From positions 186,001-250,000 of the forward strand of contig NZ_JAVHUY010000002.1 in assembly GCF_031085175.1 (NCBI RefSeq): 64,000 nucleotides of DNA, in the 5' to 3' direction. The DNA is from Phytohabitans maris. GTDB taxonomy: Bacteria > Actinomycetota > Actinomycetes > Mycobacteriales > Micromonosporaceae. Made by a program: the position numbers and the translations under genes. How positions within the stretch are numbered: position 1 is the first letter of the stretch; every line of letters starts with the position of its first letter. The notes below the pieces were generated by a model. That model did not search any database. It was given only the letters and a program-made list of their open reading frames with translations, and was not told the origin of the DNA. Below are positions 56,023 through 64,000 of the stretch, piece by piece.

Positions 56023-57468
56023 ATGACGGTGCTGGGAGGGCGGTACCGCCTTGTTGAACGGCTCGGCGCGGGCGGCATGGCGGTGGTCTGGCGGGCGTAC
56101 GACGAAGTGCTCGACCGACCGGTCGCCGTAAAGGTGCTCGCGCCCCGGCTCGCCGCCGACCCCCACCGCCGCCGGCAGCTGCGCGCCGAGGCGCAGGCGG
56201 CCGGAAAGCTCTGCCACCCGCACATCACGAACGTGTACGACTACGGCGAGCGGGACGAGTCCCCGTACGTGGTCATGGAGCTGATCGACGGGCAGTCGAT
56301 GGCGACGGCGCTCGACCGCGATGGCCCCCTGCCCTGGCCGGAGGCGGTCAAGGCGTGCGGCGAGGTGGCGTCCGCGCTCGCCGTCGCGCACGCGCACGGC
56401 GTCGTGCACCGCGACGTGAAGCCCTCCAACGTCATGCTCACCGCCGCCGGGGCGAAGGTGGTCGACTTCGGCATCTCCGCGCTGGTCGGCGCGAGCGACG
56501 CGACACCCGACGGCAGCCTTCTCGGCACTCCCGCGTACCTCGCGCCGGAGCGGCTGGAGGGTGGGCAGGTCTCGCCGGCCACCGACGTGTACGCGCTGGG
56601 CCTGCTCCTCTACCGCGCGCTCACCGGGCACCTGCCGTGGGAGGCGGCCACCACGACGCAGATGCTCCGCGCCCACCGGTACAGCGACCCCGGCCCGCTG
56701 CCACCCGTCGAAGGGCTGCCCGAGGCGGTCGCCCTGCTCTGCCGGCGGTGCCTGGCCAAGCGGCCGGAGAACCGGCCGAGCAGCGCGGAGGCGGCGGGCG
56801 TGCTGGCGTCGTTCTCGTCGCCCTCGTGGGTCCCGGTCGCCACACCGGCCCCACCGGCACGCGGGCGCCAGTGGACCGGCGCGGCACTGGCCGCGGCCGC
56901 GCTGCTCGCCGTCGTCGGAGGGCTGTGGGTCCACGGCAGCAGGAGCCCATCGGGTACGGCCGGCGCGGGCGCCGCCGCCGCCGCGGTGGTACTGCCCGAG
57001 GCCTCGACCCGGCCCGCGCTGGCCTGCTCGGTGGCGTACGCGCTGAAGCGGGACTCCGGTCGCGAGTTCCACGCTGACCTGACCGTCACGAACGCCGGTG
57101 GGCAGCCGGTCGACGGGTGGCGGCTGACCTTCGCGTTCCCGGGCGACCAGCGGCTCGTCGGCGCCCGCTCGGTGAAGTTCGCGCAGGCCGGCCGCGACGT
57201 GGTGATCGAACCGTCGGGCCAGCGGGCGATCGCGGCCGGCGACTCGGTGGCGATGGGCCTGACCGGCCGGTACGAGAAGGGGAATCCGCTACCCACCGCG
57301 TTCGCGGTGGACGGCACCGAGTGCGAGGCGTTGGTCTCCGGCGCCCCGCCGGCGCCAGCCAGCCCCGGCTCGGGCCCCGGCTCGGGCTCCGGCGCGTCCG
57401 ACGGCGACAACTCCGGCAAGGGCAACGGCAAATCAGGAAAGGGCAACGGCGACGAAGAGAACGACTAA
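56023..57468 (+). CDS. transmembrane Ser/Thr protein kinase with extracellular CBM2-like domain
   Basis: A 481-residue receptor-like kinase. The N-terminal kinase domain is complete: GAGGMAVVW loop, VAVKVL (K37), HRDVKPSN (D131), DFG (148-150), and GTPAYLAPE. A single membrane helix spans about residues 286-303. Outside is a domain of about 100 residues (333-434) bounded by two cysteines, with TNAGGQPVDGWRLTFAF, matching the carbohydrate-binding module family 2. Only the core tryptophan is seen; the exposed ones that bind cellulose are missing, so the ligand may differ. A Gly/Ser/Lys tail follows. It may sense wall or plant glycans. Confidence 0.88.
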   Translation: MTVLGGRYRLVERLGAGGMAVVWRAYDEVLDRPVAVKVLAPRLAADPHRRRQLRAEAQAAGKLCHPHITNVYDYGERDESPYVVMELIDGQSMATALDRDGPLPWPEAVKACGEVASALAVAHAHGVVHRDVKPSNVMLTAAGAKVVDFGISALVGASDATPDGSLLGTPAYLAPERLEGGQVSPATDVYALGLLLYRALTGHLPWEAATTTQMLRAHRYSDPGPLPPVEGLPEAVALLCRRCLAKRPENRPSSAEAAGVLASFSSPSWVPVATPAPPARGRQWTGAALAAAALLAVVGGLWVHGSRSPSGTAGAGAAAAAVVLPEASTRPALACSVAYALKRDSGREFHADLTVTNAGGQPVDGWRLTFAFPGDQRLVGARSVKFAQAGRDVVIEPSGQRAIAAGDSVAMGLTGRYEKGNPLPTAFAVDGTECEALVSGAPPAPASPGSGPGSGSGASDGDNSGKGNGKSGKGNGDEEND

Positions 57469-57507
57469 AGACCTCTCGGGTCGGGTCACGGTTCGGGCCG
57501 CCTGGGT

Positions 57508-57741
57508 GATCGTGGTATCTGGGTGCCCCTATCGGGGCACTGAAATACCATGATCTGCGCCTGGGTCGATCTCGGAAGGTGGTCGCCTCCGCAGGAGGGC
57601 TCGGACCACCCGGACGGGGAGCGGTGCCGCAGGCGGGCCGGGTCGTTCGGCCGGGGTGGGGTGGGTTGTGAACCGCGGAGGGCGAGGCCGCGGAAACGCA
57701 GCCGCGCAACGGTCTGGACCACCAGCGGACGTCGCGGTAGC
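57508..57741. repeat. composite repeat, copy 3 (palindrome plus inverted conserved block)
   Basis: The palindrome is at 57508-57555, 22-bp arms around TATC, core GATCGTGGTATCTGGG. The conserved 37-bp block lies at 57705-57741 on the opposite strand relative to copies 1 and 2. A further word (GCGTTTCCGCGGCCTCGCCC, read on the minus strand near 57680) resembles 26194-26213 in copy 1. It occupies most of the 284-base gap between the convergent kinase and phosphatase genes; no gene is present. Confidence 0.78.
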
Positions 57742-57752
57742 TCGGGTCCGCG

Positions 57753-58550
57753 TCAGCTGAGCAGGGTGGCGTGGACGCGGCGCCAGGTGGCCTCGTTGGC
57801 GGCGGCGAGCAGGCCGTGGCCGTCGCCGGTCAGGTCGTACGGCGAGCCGTCCAGCCGGTGCACGACGCCGCCGGCCTCCTGGACCAGCAGCGTGCCGGGC
57901 ATGTGGTCCCACGGGAGCGTGCGCCAGAAGAGCACGAAGTCTTGGGCGCCGGTGACGATGTCGACGTACTCGCGGCCGGCGCAGTGCAGGCCCGGCAGCA
58001 CCTCGTCGATGGCCGACAGGCCGCGCTGGACGCGGGCCTTGATGTCGGCGGGGAGGAAGCGGCTCAGTGCGGCCCCGCGCAGCGGGCCGGAGGCACCGTC
58101 GGGCAGGGTGGCGCGGGTGCCGTCGACGTACGTGCCGGAGCCCGCCTCGGCCACCGCGAGCGTGCCGGCCAGCGGGTCGAGGATCCAGGCCGCGATCGGC
58201 GCACCGCCGCGGACCAGGCCGGCCATGATGGCGAACGGGCCGTGGCCGGCCGCGAAGTTGCCGGTGCCGTCGATCGGGTCGACGATCCAGACCGAGCCCG
58301 GCTCGTGGAGCAGCTCCAGCAGGGACGGGTCGGCGGCGACGCCCTCCTCGCCCACCACGAGCGAGTCCGGCAGGAGCGCGCGGAGGCCGTTGGCGATCAG
58401 CGTCTCGGCCCGCCGGTCGGCGACCGTGACCACCTCGCCGGGCGCCTTCTCCTCGACGTCGCCCTCGGCCAGGTGCTGAAAGGAGGGCAGCACCACGGTG
58501 GCCGCCGCCTCGCGCAGCAGCTGCCCGACCGAGTCGATCAGGTCAGCCAC
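57753..58550 (-). CDS. inositol monophosphatase family protein
   Basis: A 265-residue Mg-dependent phosphatase. The three metal motifs are present: [16 protein letters not shown] and, near the end, [16 protein letters not shown]. The family covers inositol-1-phosphatase, histidinol phosphatase (HisN) and fructose bisphosphatase-like enzymes, so the exact substrate is open. Its ATG overlaps the response-regulator stop by eight bases, putting it last in the phosphatase/kinase/regulator operon. Confidence 0.88.
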   Translation of the reverse strand: MADLIDSVGQLLREAAATVVLPSFQHLAEGDVEEKAPGEVVTVADRRAETLIANGLRALLPDSLVVGEEGVAADPSLLELLHEPGSVWIVDPIDGTGNFAAGHGPFAIMAGLVRGGAPIAAWILDPLAGTLAVAEAGSGTYVDGTRATLPDGASGPLRGAALSRFLPADIKARVQRGLSAIDEVLPGLHCAGREYVDIVTGAQDFVLFWRTLPWDHMPGTLLVQEAGGVVHRLDGSPYDLTGDGHGLLAAANEATWRRVHATLLS

Positions 58551-58995
58551 GAGGCGGCAGCTTCACCACGCTGACGAAGAACTCGTCGATCTGGCGGACC
58601 ACGGCGATGAACCGGTCGAAGTCGACCGGCTTGGTGACGTACGCGTTCGCGTGCAGCTCGTAGCTGCGCAGGATGTCTTCGTCGGCCTGCGAGGTGGTGA
58701 GGACGACCACCGGGATGCGGCCGAGCTTTTCGTCCTTCTTGATCTCGGCGAGCACCTCGCGGCCGTCGCGGCGGGGCAGGTTGAGGTCGAGCAGGATGAG
58801 GTCCGGCGGGACGGCGTCCTTGTACTCCCCCTGGCGGCGCAGGTAGGCGAGGGCGGCGTCGCCGTCGGTGACCACGGTGAGCTTGTTGCGGAGCTTGTGC
58901 TCCTCGAATGCCTCCTGCGTCATCAGGACGTCGCCCGGATCGTCTTCGACCAAGAGGACCTCGATCGGGCTCCTCCCGTCGGCGGGGACCGTCAC
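58543..58995 (-). CDS. single-domain response regulator (Rcp1-like)
   Basis: A 150-residue stand-alone receiver with the acidic pair [11 protein letters not shown], phospho-acceptor D70 in [13 protein letters not shown], and the conserved threonine and lysine in [13 protein letters not shown] and [11 protein letters not shown]. No output domain, like the Rcp1/CheY-type regulators paired with phytochrome-type kinases. GTG 58995 overlaps the kinase stop (GTGA). It probably passes a signal between the sensor kinase and the PP2C protein encoded upstream. Confidence 0.92.
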   Translation of the reverse strand: MTVPADGRSPIEVLLVEDDPGDVLMTQEAFEEHKLRNKLTVVTDGDAALAYLRRQGEYKDAVPPDLILLDLNLPRRDGREVLAEIKKDEKLGRIPVVVLTTSQADEDILRSYELHANAYVTKPVDFDRFIAVVRQIDEFFVSVVKLPPRG

Positions 58996-60587
58996 GCGTT
59001 CACCTCGCTGTCTCGCACCGGCTCATTCTCGCCCGCCGGCTCATCCTCCCTCCCGGCAAGCACCGGGAGCGTGAACCTGATCACCGTACCCTCGTCGACG
59101 TCCGGCGCGACCCAGATCCGGCCGCCATGGTATTCGACGATCTTCTTTGCGATGGCGAGGCCGATGCCGGTGCCCGGGTACGAATCCTTGGCGTGCAGCC
59201 GCTGAAAGATCACGAAAATCTTGTCGGCGAACTCCTGCTCGACGCCGATCCCGTTGTCGCGGCAGCTGATCTCCCACTCGTCGTCGACCCGCACCGCGGA
59301 GATGTGCACGCGAGGCGGGCGGTCGGGGTGGCGAAACTTCATCGAGTTGCTCACCAGGTTGGCCAGCAGCGTGGTCAGCAGCGCCTGCTCGCCCAGCACG
59401 GTGGGGAGCTCGTCCCAGGTCAGCTCCCCGCCGGCGTAGTTGCGGGCGGACTCGGTCTGGCTCGCCACGTCGGCCATCAGCACGTTGAGGTCGACCTCGG
59501 TAAAGCCAGCGGTCATCCGCCCGATCCGGGAGAACGCGAGCAGGTCGTTGATCAGGCGCTGCATCCGCTGCGCGCCGTCGACCGCGAACGCGATGTACTG
59601 GTCGGCGCGCTCGTCGAGCTGGCCCGCGTACCGCCGCTGGAGCAGCTGGCAGAAGCTGGCCACCTTGCGCAGCGGCTCCTGGAGGTCGTGCGAGGCCACG
59701 TACGCGAACTGCTCCAGGTCGCGGTTGGAGCGCATCAGCTCCTCGGCTTGGCTCTGGAGCTGGCCGTTGACCCACTCGACCCGCTCCCGCGCCTCGCGTA
59801 CCTCGGCGAGGTCGGCGGCGATCTTCCGGCGCATGCCCTCGACGTCGACGGCCAGCGTGGCGAGCTCAGGCGGGCCGGTGGTCTCGATCGGGTGGTCGTA
59901 CTGGCCGCCGGCCACCGCCCGGACCTGCTCGGCGAGGCCGGTCAACGGCTCGATCACCATCCGGCGCAGCGAGACCAGCAGCGCGACCCCGGCCAGCAGC
60001 ACGATCAGGGTGGCCGCGATGAGCAGTACGACCAGGAGGTTGCTGCTGCTCTTGGCCTGATCGGCCGTCTCGTTGCGAAATACCCGGATCTCGGCCTGCA
60101 GCGCCTCCACCGTGGCCCGGAGCTGGTCGAACTGCTGGCGGGACGCGTCGTTGACGAGCGCCTGGCCGGCCGCCGCGCCCTGGCTCCGGACCGTCGCGAT
60201 CACCGGCTCGGCGACGTCACGCCGCCAGGCGGAGGCGCCCTCGGTCACCCGCTGCAGGCGATCCCGGATGCCTTGCTCGTCTTCGACCAGGGCAAGCATG
60301 GCGTCGGTCAGCCGGCGCTCCTCGGCGATCCCGTTCGTGTACGGCTGGAGGTCCTGCTCGTTGCCGTTGAGCGCGAAGCCCCGCACCGACGTCTCCTGGT
60401 CGACCAGGGCGGTGAGCAGCGCCTCCGACTCGGTGCGCAGCGGGGTGGCGCGGTTGGCCAGCGTGTCGACCTGCGAGCGGGTGGCCGCGGCGGTGCCCGA
60501 GGCGGCGATCGCGACCAGCGCCAGCATCCCGCCGACCACGGCACAGAGTGCGGTCACCCGCTGCCGCAGGCTCCAGGATCGCTTCAC
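58992..60587 (-). CDS. CHASE3-domain sensor histidine kinase
   Basis: A 531-residue membrane kinase. Helix 1 (about 11-35), an extracellular CHASE3 domain (40-180), helix 2 (183-206), a HAMP linker (207-260), a coiled-coil stretch, then HisKA with H300 in [15 protein letters not shown] and an HATPase with [28 protein letters not shown] and [20 protein letters not shown]. The DLQEPLRKV box is the phytochrome-type subgroup that uses single-domain regulators. GTG 60587 overlaps the PP2C stop. The signal is unknown. Confidence 0.92.
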   Translation of the reverse strand: MKRSWSLRQRVTALCAVVGGMLALVAIAASGTAAATRSQVDTLANRATPLRTESEALLTALVDQETSVRGFALNGNEQDLQPYTNGIAEERRLTDAMLALVEDEQGIRDRLQRVTEGASAWRRDVAEPVIATVRSQGAAAGQALVNDASRQQFDQLRATVEALQAEIRVFRNETADQAKSSSNLLVVLLIAATLIVLLAGVALLVSLRRMVIEPLTGLAEQVRAVAGGQYDHPIETTGPPELATLAVDVEGMRRKIAADLAEVREARERVEWVNGQLQSQAEELMRSNRDLEQFAYVASHDLQEPLRKVASFCQLLQRRYAGQLDERADQYIAFAVDGAQRMQRLINDLLAFSRIGRMTAGFTEVDLNVLMADVASQTESARNYAGGELTWDELPTVLGEQALLTTLLANLVSNSMKFRHPDRPPRVHISAVRVDDEWEISCRDNGIGVEQEFADKIFVIFQRLHAKDSYPGTGIGLAIAKKIVEYHGGRIWVAPDVDEGTVIRFTLPVLAGREDEPAGENEPVRDSEVNA

Positions 60588-61798
60588 CGTCCGGCGCCCC
60601 TCGAGATCAGCAGCATCGCGACGTCGTCGGCGAGCGGGCCGTCGTTGGCGTCCTCGGCCCGCCCGATCAGCCACTGCGGCAGGGCGCGCAGGTCGACGTC
60701 GCGCGCCTCCCGCTCGCCGAGCAGCGCGCACAGGCCACTCACGTCGAGCCGCTCGTTGCCGCGCCCCACCCGCCCTTCGATGAGGCCGTCCGTGTACATC
60801 AACAGGGACCAGTCCTCACCGTCGAACTCCAGGTCGTAGGGGCGGGGCGGCCGGGGCTGCACGCCGAGCAGCAGCCCGTGCGGCGCCGGCACCGGCCGTA
60901 CCTTGCCGCCGGAGAGCAGCAGCGGTGGCGGGTGGCCGGCCAGCCGGAAGGTCGCCCGGTTGCCGGGGAGGTCGAGCGTCACGGCGGCGACGGTCGCGAA
61001 GATCTCGCGGGCCTTGCGCTCGCTCATCAGCACCTGCTCCAGCGCCGGCAGCACCGCGTCTTCGGGGACGCCGGCGAGGATCAGGGCCCGCCAGGCCACC
61101 CGGAGCTCGACGCCGAGCGCCGCCTCGTCGGCACCGTGGCCGCACACGTCGCCGACGATCAGGTGCAGCCGATGGTCCGCCTGCACCACGTCGTAGAAGT
61201 CGCCGCCGATGACGGCGGCATGCCGGCCCGGCTGGTAGAAGGGGTGGGTCTGGACCAGGTCGGTGGTCATCAACGGCTGGGGCAGCAGGCCGCGCTCCAG
61301 CCGGGCCGACTCCTCCGCGCGAAGCTCCACCTCGCGCAGCCGCCGGGCGTTTTCGTCGGCCCGCTTGCGCTCCACCGCGTAGCGCAGCGCGCGGGTCAGC
61401 AGCACCCCGTCGACCTGGCCCTTGAGCAGGTAGTCCTGTGCGCCCTCGGCGACCGCGCCGACGCCGAGGTGCTCGTCCTGGCGGCCGGTCAGCACGACGA
61501 CCGCCGCGTGCACGGCCATCATCAGCACCTGGCGGAGCCCGTCGAGCCCCTGCGCGTCGGGCAGGCCGAGATCGAGCAGGACGCAGTCGACGCCGGCCAC
61601 CCGCTCGCGCGCGTCGGTGAGGCTGCTGGCCACCACGAGGTCGACCTTGGCGTCGGCCTCGGCGAGCAGCTCGCCGACGAGGAACGCGTCGGCCTCGTCG
61701 TCTTCCACGAGGAGCACGCGCAGCCGCTCGCCGCTGGGCATGCTGGCACCCGGATCGGCCCCTCCGTACGGATATGCCCGCGGAGGCACGACGGTCAT
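60584..61798 (-). CDS. response regulator with PP2C (RsbU/SpoIIE) phosphatase
   Basis: A 404-residue two-domain protein: receiver (VLLVEDDEADAF, D76 in VLLDLGLPDAQG) followed by a short coiled coil and a PP2C-type Ser/Thr phosphatase (GGDFYDVVQADH, VGDVCGHGADEAALG, YTDGLIEGR, ADDVAMLLI). Such proteins normally dephosphorylate anti-sigma antagonists, switching on a sigma factor. No anti-sigma or antagonist gene is in the window, so the partner is elsewhere. It is first in the operon, then kinase, regulator and IMPase-like gene, all overlapping. Confidence 0.92.
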   Translation of the reverse strand: MTVVPPRAYPYGGADPGASMPSGERLRVLLVEDDEADAFLVGELLAEADAKVDLVVASSLTDARERVAGVDCVLLDLGLPDAQGLDGLRQVLMMAVHAAVVVLTGRQDEHLGVGAVAEGAQDYLLKGQVDGVLLTRALRYAVERKRADENARRLREVELRAEESARLERGLLPQPLMTTDLVQTHPFYQPGRHAAVIGGDFYDVVQADHRLHLIVGDVCGHGADEAALGVELRVAWRALILAGVPEDAVLPALEQVLMSERKAREIFATVAAVTLDLPGNRATFRLAGHPPPLLLSGGKVRPVPAPHGLLLGVQPRPPRPYDLEFDGEDWSLLMYTDGLIEGRVGRGNERLDVSGLCALLGEREARDVDLRALPQWLIGRAEDANDGPLADDVAMLLISRGAGR

Positions 61799-61921
61799 CG
61801 CGCGCCTCCGCGGGAGCGCGGCGATGACACCCGTGCGACAGACATGCCAACACGCTAGGCCACGTGTGGCAGTACCGGCGACCCGCCGTGCCCCAGGATG
61901 CCAGGGCGGCGTTCCGGCCGC

Positions 61922-64000
61922 ATGATGTCAGCCATGGTCGTGGATCTCGAACGCCCCGCGGACCGCGCTCTCACCCGCCCCCGCCGCCGCGGTCTGTCCG
62001 CGCTCGCGGCCGTCGCCGCGCTGGTCGCGGTCGGCGCGATCACCTTGCTCGACCTCCGGCCGCCGGAGCCCCGCCCCGCGGACGCGCCGGCGGCGGAGTT
62101 CAGCGCCGGTCGGGCGTACCCGCATGTGGCGGCGCTCGGCGCGCATACGCACGTGGCCGGCAGCGCCGCGAACGACCGTAACCGCGAGCGGATCGAGGCG
62201 ACGCTCCGCGATCTCGGCCTGTCCCCGGCGGTACAGGACACGGTGGGCACCGAGGCGGGGCAGCTCTCCGGCGGCTCGGGCGGCGCGACGTTCGCCCGGG
62301 TGCGCAACGTGGTGGCCACGCTACCCGGCACCGACTCGACGGGCCGGGTCTTCCTGGTCGCCCACTACGACTCGGTACAGGTGGGGCCGGGCGGCAACGA
62401 CGACGGCGCGGGCGTGGCCACGATCCTGGAGGTGGCGCGGGCGCTGACCAGCGGGCCGCGCCCCCGCAACGACGTGGTGTTCGTGCTGACCGACGCCGAG
62501 GAGGCGTGCCTCTGCGGCGCCTCGGCGTTCGTCTCGGCGCACCCGCTCGCCGCGAACGGTGGCGTGGTCCTCAACCTCGAAGCGCGCGGCAGCGGCGGCC
62601 CGGTCATCACGTTCGAGACGTCCCGCCGCAACGCCGGGCTGGTGAACGCCTTCGGGCGGGCCGCGCCGCACCCGGTGGGCACGTCGTTCGCGGTCGAGGT
62701 GTACCGGCTGCTGCCCAACGACACCGACTTCACCCCGTTTCTCGACAAGGGTTTCGCCGGCCTCAACTCCGCGTACATCGACGGCGCGGCCGTCTACCAC
62801 ACCCCGCTGGACACGCCCGCCACGATGGACCGGGCGAGCCTGCAGCAGCACGGCGACAACGCGCTGGCGCTGGCCCGCGAGTTCGGCCGGGTCGATCTGT
62901 CCACTGTGGAGGCCAGTGGCGACGCCACCTACTTCCCGGTCCCCGGCGGCCTGGCCCGCTACCCGGGCTGGCTGACCTGGCCGCTGGCGCTCGCCGCGCT
63001 GGTCGCGACCGCCGCGCTGGCCTGGCTCGCCCGCCGCCGCGGCCGCACCACCTGGCCGCGGGTGGTCGCCGGGCTCGGGCTGGGACTCGTGCCGGTGCTG
63101 CTCGCGCCGGTGCTGGCCCAACTGCTGTGGGCGCTGCTCGCCGCGATCCGGCCGGGATACACCGAGATGATCGACCCATACCGCCCGCTGTGGTTCCGGC
63201 TCGCGGTGATCTCACTCTCCGCGGCGGTCCTTTTCACCTGGTACGCGTTGCTGCGTCGCCGCCTCGGTCCGGCGGCTCTGGCCATCGGCGGTCTCGGCTG
63301 GCTTGTGGTGTTCGGCCTGGCGCTGGCGTTCGTGGCGCCCGGCGGCTCGTACCTGGCCGCGCTCCCCGCCCTCGCCGCCGCTCTGGCTGGGATCCTCGCG
63401 CTCGCCGTCCCGCGGATCGCGGTCGTGGCGGTCACCGCCGGCGCCGCCGTGGCCACCGTGATCCTGGTACCCACGGTCACGCTCCTCTTTCCCGCGCTGG
63501 GGTTGGCGATGGGCGCGGTGGGTGCCCTCTTCGCGGTACTGCTCGGGCTCGCCGCGCTGCCCGTGGTCGACCTGCTCTTCGCCGAAGCCGGCGGGCAGCG
63601 GGCGCTGGCCGCGATGCTGGCCCGGCGCCACGCGATCTACCCGGGGCTGGCCGGCGCGCTGGCCGCGGTCGCGTTCACGGTGACGGGGTTCTCGGCGAAC
63701 GGCTTCGACGCGGAGCACCCCTCGCCGACCCACCTCATGTACGCGCTGGACGCCGGCACCGGCAAGGCGACCTGGCTCAGCCTGGAGCGCGGCGAGCAGG
63801 AGTGGACGTCGCGGTACGTCTCCGGCGAGCCCGCGCCCCTGCCCGACTTTCCCGCCCTGGGCGACGGCGAGTTTCGCACCGGGCCGGCGCAGGCGGCCGC
63901 GCTGCCAGCGCCCACAGTGGACGTTCAGCCGCTCACCAGCGCGCCGGGCGAGCGGCACCTGCGCCTGCGCGTCCGGCCGCAGCGTCCGGTACGGCTGCTG
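61922..64000 (+). CDS. M28 family membrane aminopeptidase, 5' part
   Basis: An open frame of 693 codons to the window edge. After a signal-anchor (LSALAAVAALVAVGAITLL) comes an M28 peptidase domain with the two-zinc ligands in VAHYDSVQ, GGNDDGAGVA, LTDAEEACLCGAS, NLEARG and VYHTPLDT. The rest has about eight membrane helices, the layout of the vacuolar/ER Fxna-type M28 proteases, and a further extracellular region begins near residue 590. Starts at ATG 61922, 61925 or 61934 are equally possible. It should cut N-terminal residues outside the membrane. The C-terminus is missing. Confidence 0.88.
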   Translation, partial: MMSAMVVDLERPADRALTRPRRRGLSALAAVAALVAVGAITLLDLRPPEPRPADAPAAEFSAGRAYPHVAALGAHTHVAGSAANDRNRERIEATLRDLGLSPAVQDTVGTEAGQLSGGSGGATFARVRNVVATLPGTDSTGRVFLVAHYDSVQVGPGGNDDGAGVATILEVARALTSGPRPRNDVVFVLTDAEEACLCGASAFVSAHPLAANGGVVLNLEARGSGGPVITFETSRRNAGLVNAFGRAAPHPVGTSFAVEVYRLLPNDTDFTPFLDKGFAGLNSAYIDGAAVYHTPLDTPATMDRASLQQHGDNALALAREFGRVDLSTVEASGDATYFPVPGGLARYPGWLTWPLALAALVATAALAWLARRRGRTTWPRVVAGLGLGLVPVLLAPVLAQLLWALLAAIRPGYTEMIDPYRPLWFRLAVISLSAAVLFTWYALLRRRLGPAALAIGGLGWLVVFGLALAFVAPGGSYLAALPALAAALAGILALAVPRIAVVAVTAGAAVATVILVPTVTLLFPALGLAMGAVGALFAVLLGLAALPVVDLLFAEAGGQRALAAMLARRHAIYPGLAGALAAVAFTVTGFSANGFDAEHPSPTHLMYALDAGTGKATWLSLERGEQEWTSRYVSGEPAPLPDFPALGDGEFRTGPAQAAALPAPTVDVQPLTSAPGERHLRLRVRPQRPVRLL

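Overview
The window is 64 kb of very high G+C DNA with many GTG starts, strong third-position GC bias and short ATGA/GTGA gene overlaps. Gene content (MoeZ, two DUF3152 proteins, DUF3107, a MiaE-like protein, DEAD-box helicase, Ser/Thr kinase, CHASE3 histidine kinase with a PP2C phosphatase) points to an actinomycete chromosome, most likely Micromonosporaceae or a close relative. There is no rRNA, tRNA, CRISPR array, transposase, integrase or phage gene that I can support.

Layout. 1-2 kb: the 5' part of an MFS exporter and the HtpX membrane protease. 2-11 kb: a reduced complex I locus on the minus strand, nuoC-nuoH, then a SnoaL-like gene and an antisense Uma2 gene, then nuoI-J-K-L-M-N; nuoB lies alone at 25.3 kb, and nuoA, D, E, F and G are absent. 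NuoC and NuoJ carry repetitive low-complexity C-terminal tails. 11-18 kb: sugar kinase, 2-oxoglutarate oxygenase, MarR-GNAT fusion, two medium-chain dehydrogenases, a TetR regulator with a visible operator, and a DUF2252 protein. 18-26 kb: proBA, an alkyltransferase-like protein, gamma-glutamyltransferase, a GPH-type transporter, a PLP decarboxylase and nuoB. 26.5-38 kb: a housekeeping block (squalene-cyclase-repeat protein, MoeZ, two DUF3152 proteins, hydrolase, TetR, DUF3107, MiaE-like, DEAD-box helicase) whose order, from memory, matches the Mycobacterium tuberculosis Rv3203-Rv3211 region. 38-49.5 kb: secreted proteins, a methyltransferase, a RecQ helicase fused to a ComFC-like phosphoribosyltransferase domain, a TetR/MFS efflux pair, a GlpQ-like esterase and TrkH/TrkA potassium uptake. 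49.5-52.6 kb: a gene-poor, visibly less GC-rich stretch holding a few very small genes (37, 117, 107 and possibly 69 residues). 52.6-64 kb: an SDR, a coiled-coil M15-like cell-wall enzyme, a membrane spermidine-synthase-like protein, a Ser/Thr kinase with an extracellular CBM2-like domain, an inositol-phosphatase-like protein, a three-gene PP2C/histidine kinase/response regulator operon, and the 5' part of an M28 membrane peptidase.

The strongest non-genic signal is a set of eight long, imperfect, intergenic palindromes that fall into three sequence families (three, three and two copies). Each sits at a gene 3' end, six of them between convergent genes, and all carry TGATC near the outer end of the stem. 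In three cases the stop codon of the flanking gene is the TGA of that TGATC. The second family co-occurs with a separate 36-37 bp conserved block. Together they look like a dispersed repeat system used as bidirectional transcription terminators. Other points of note are the split complex I locus, a near-consensus CebR box at 38.7 kb in front of an internally duplicated secreted protein, and the RecQ-ComFC fusion.
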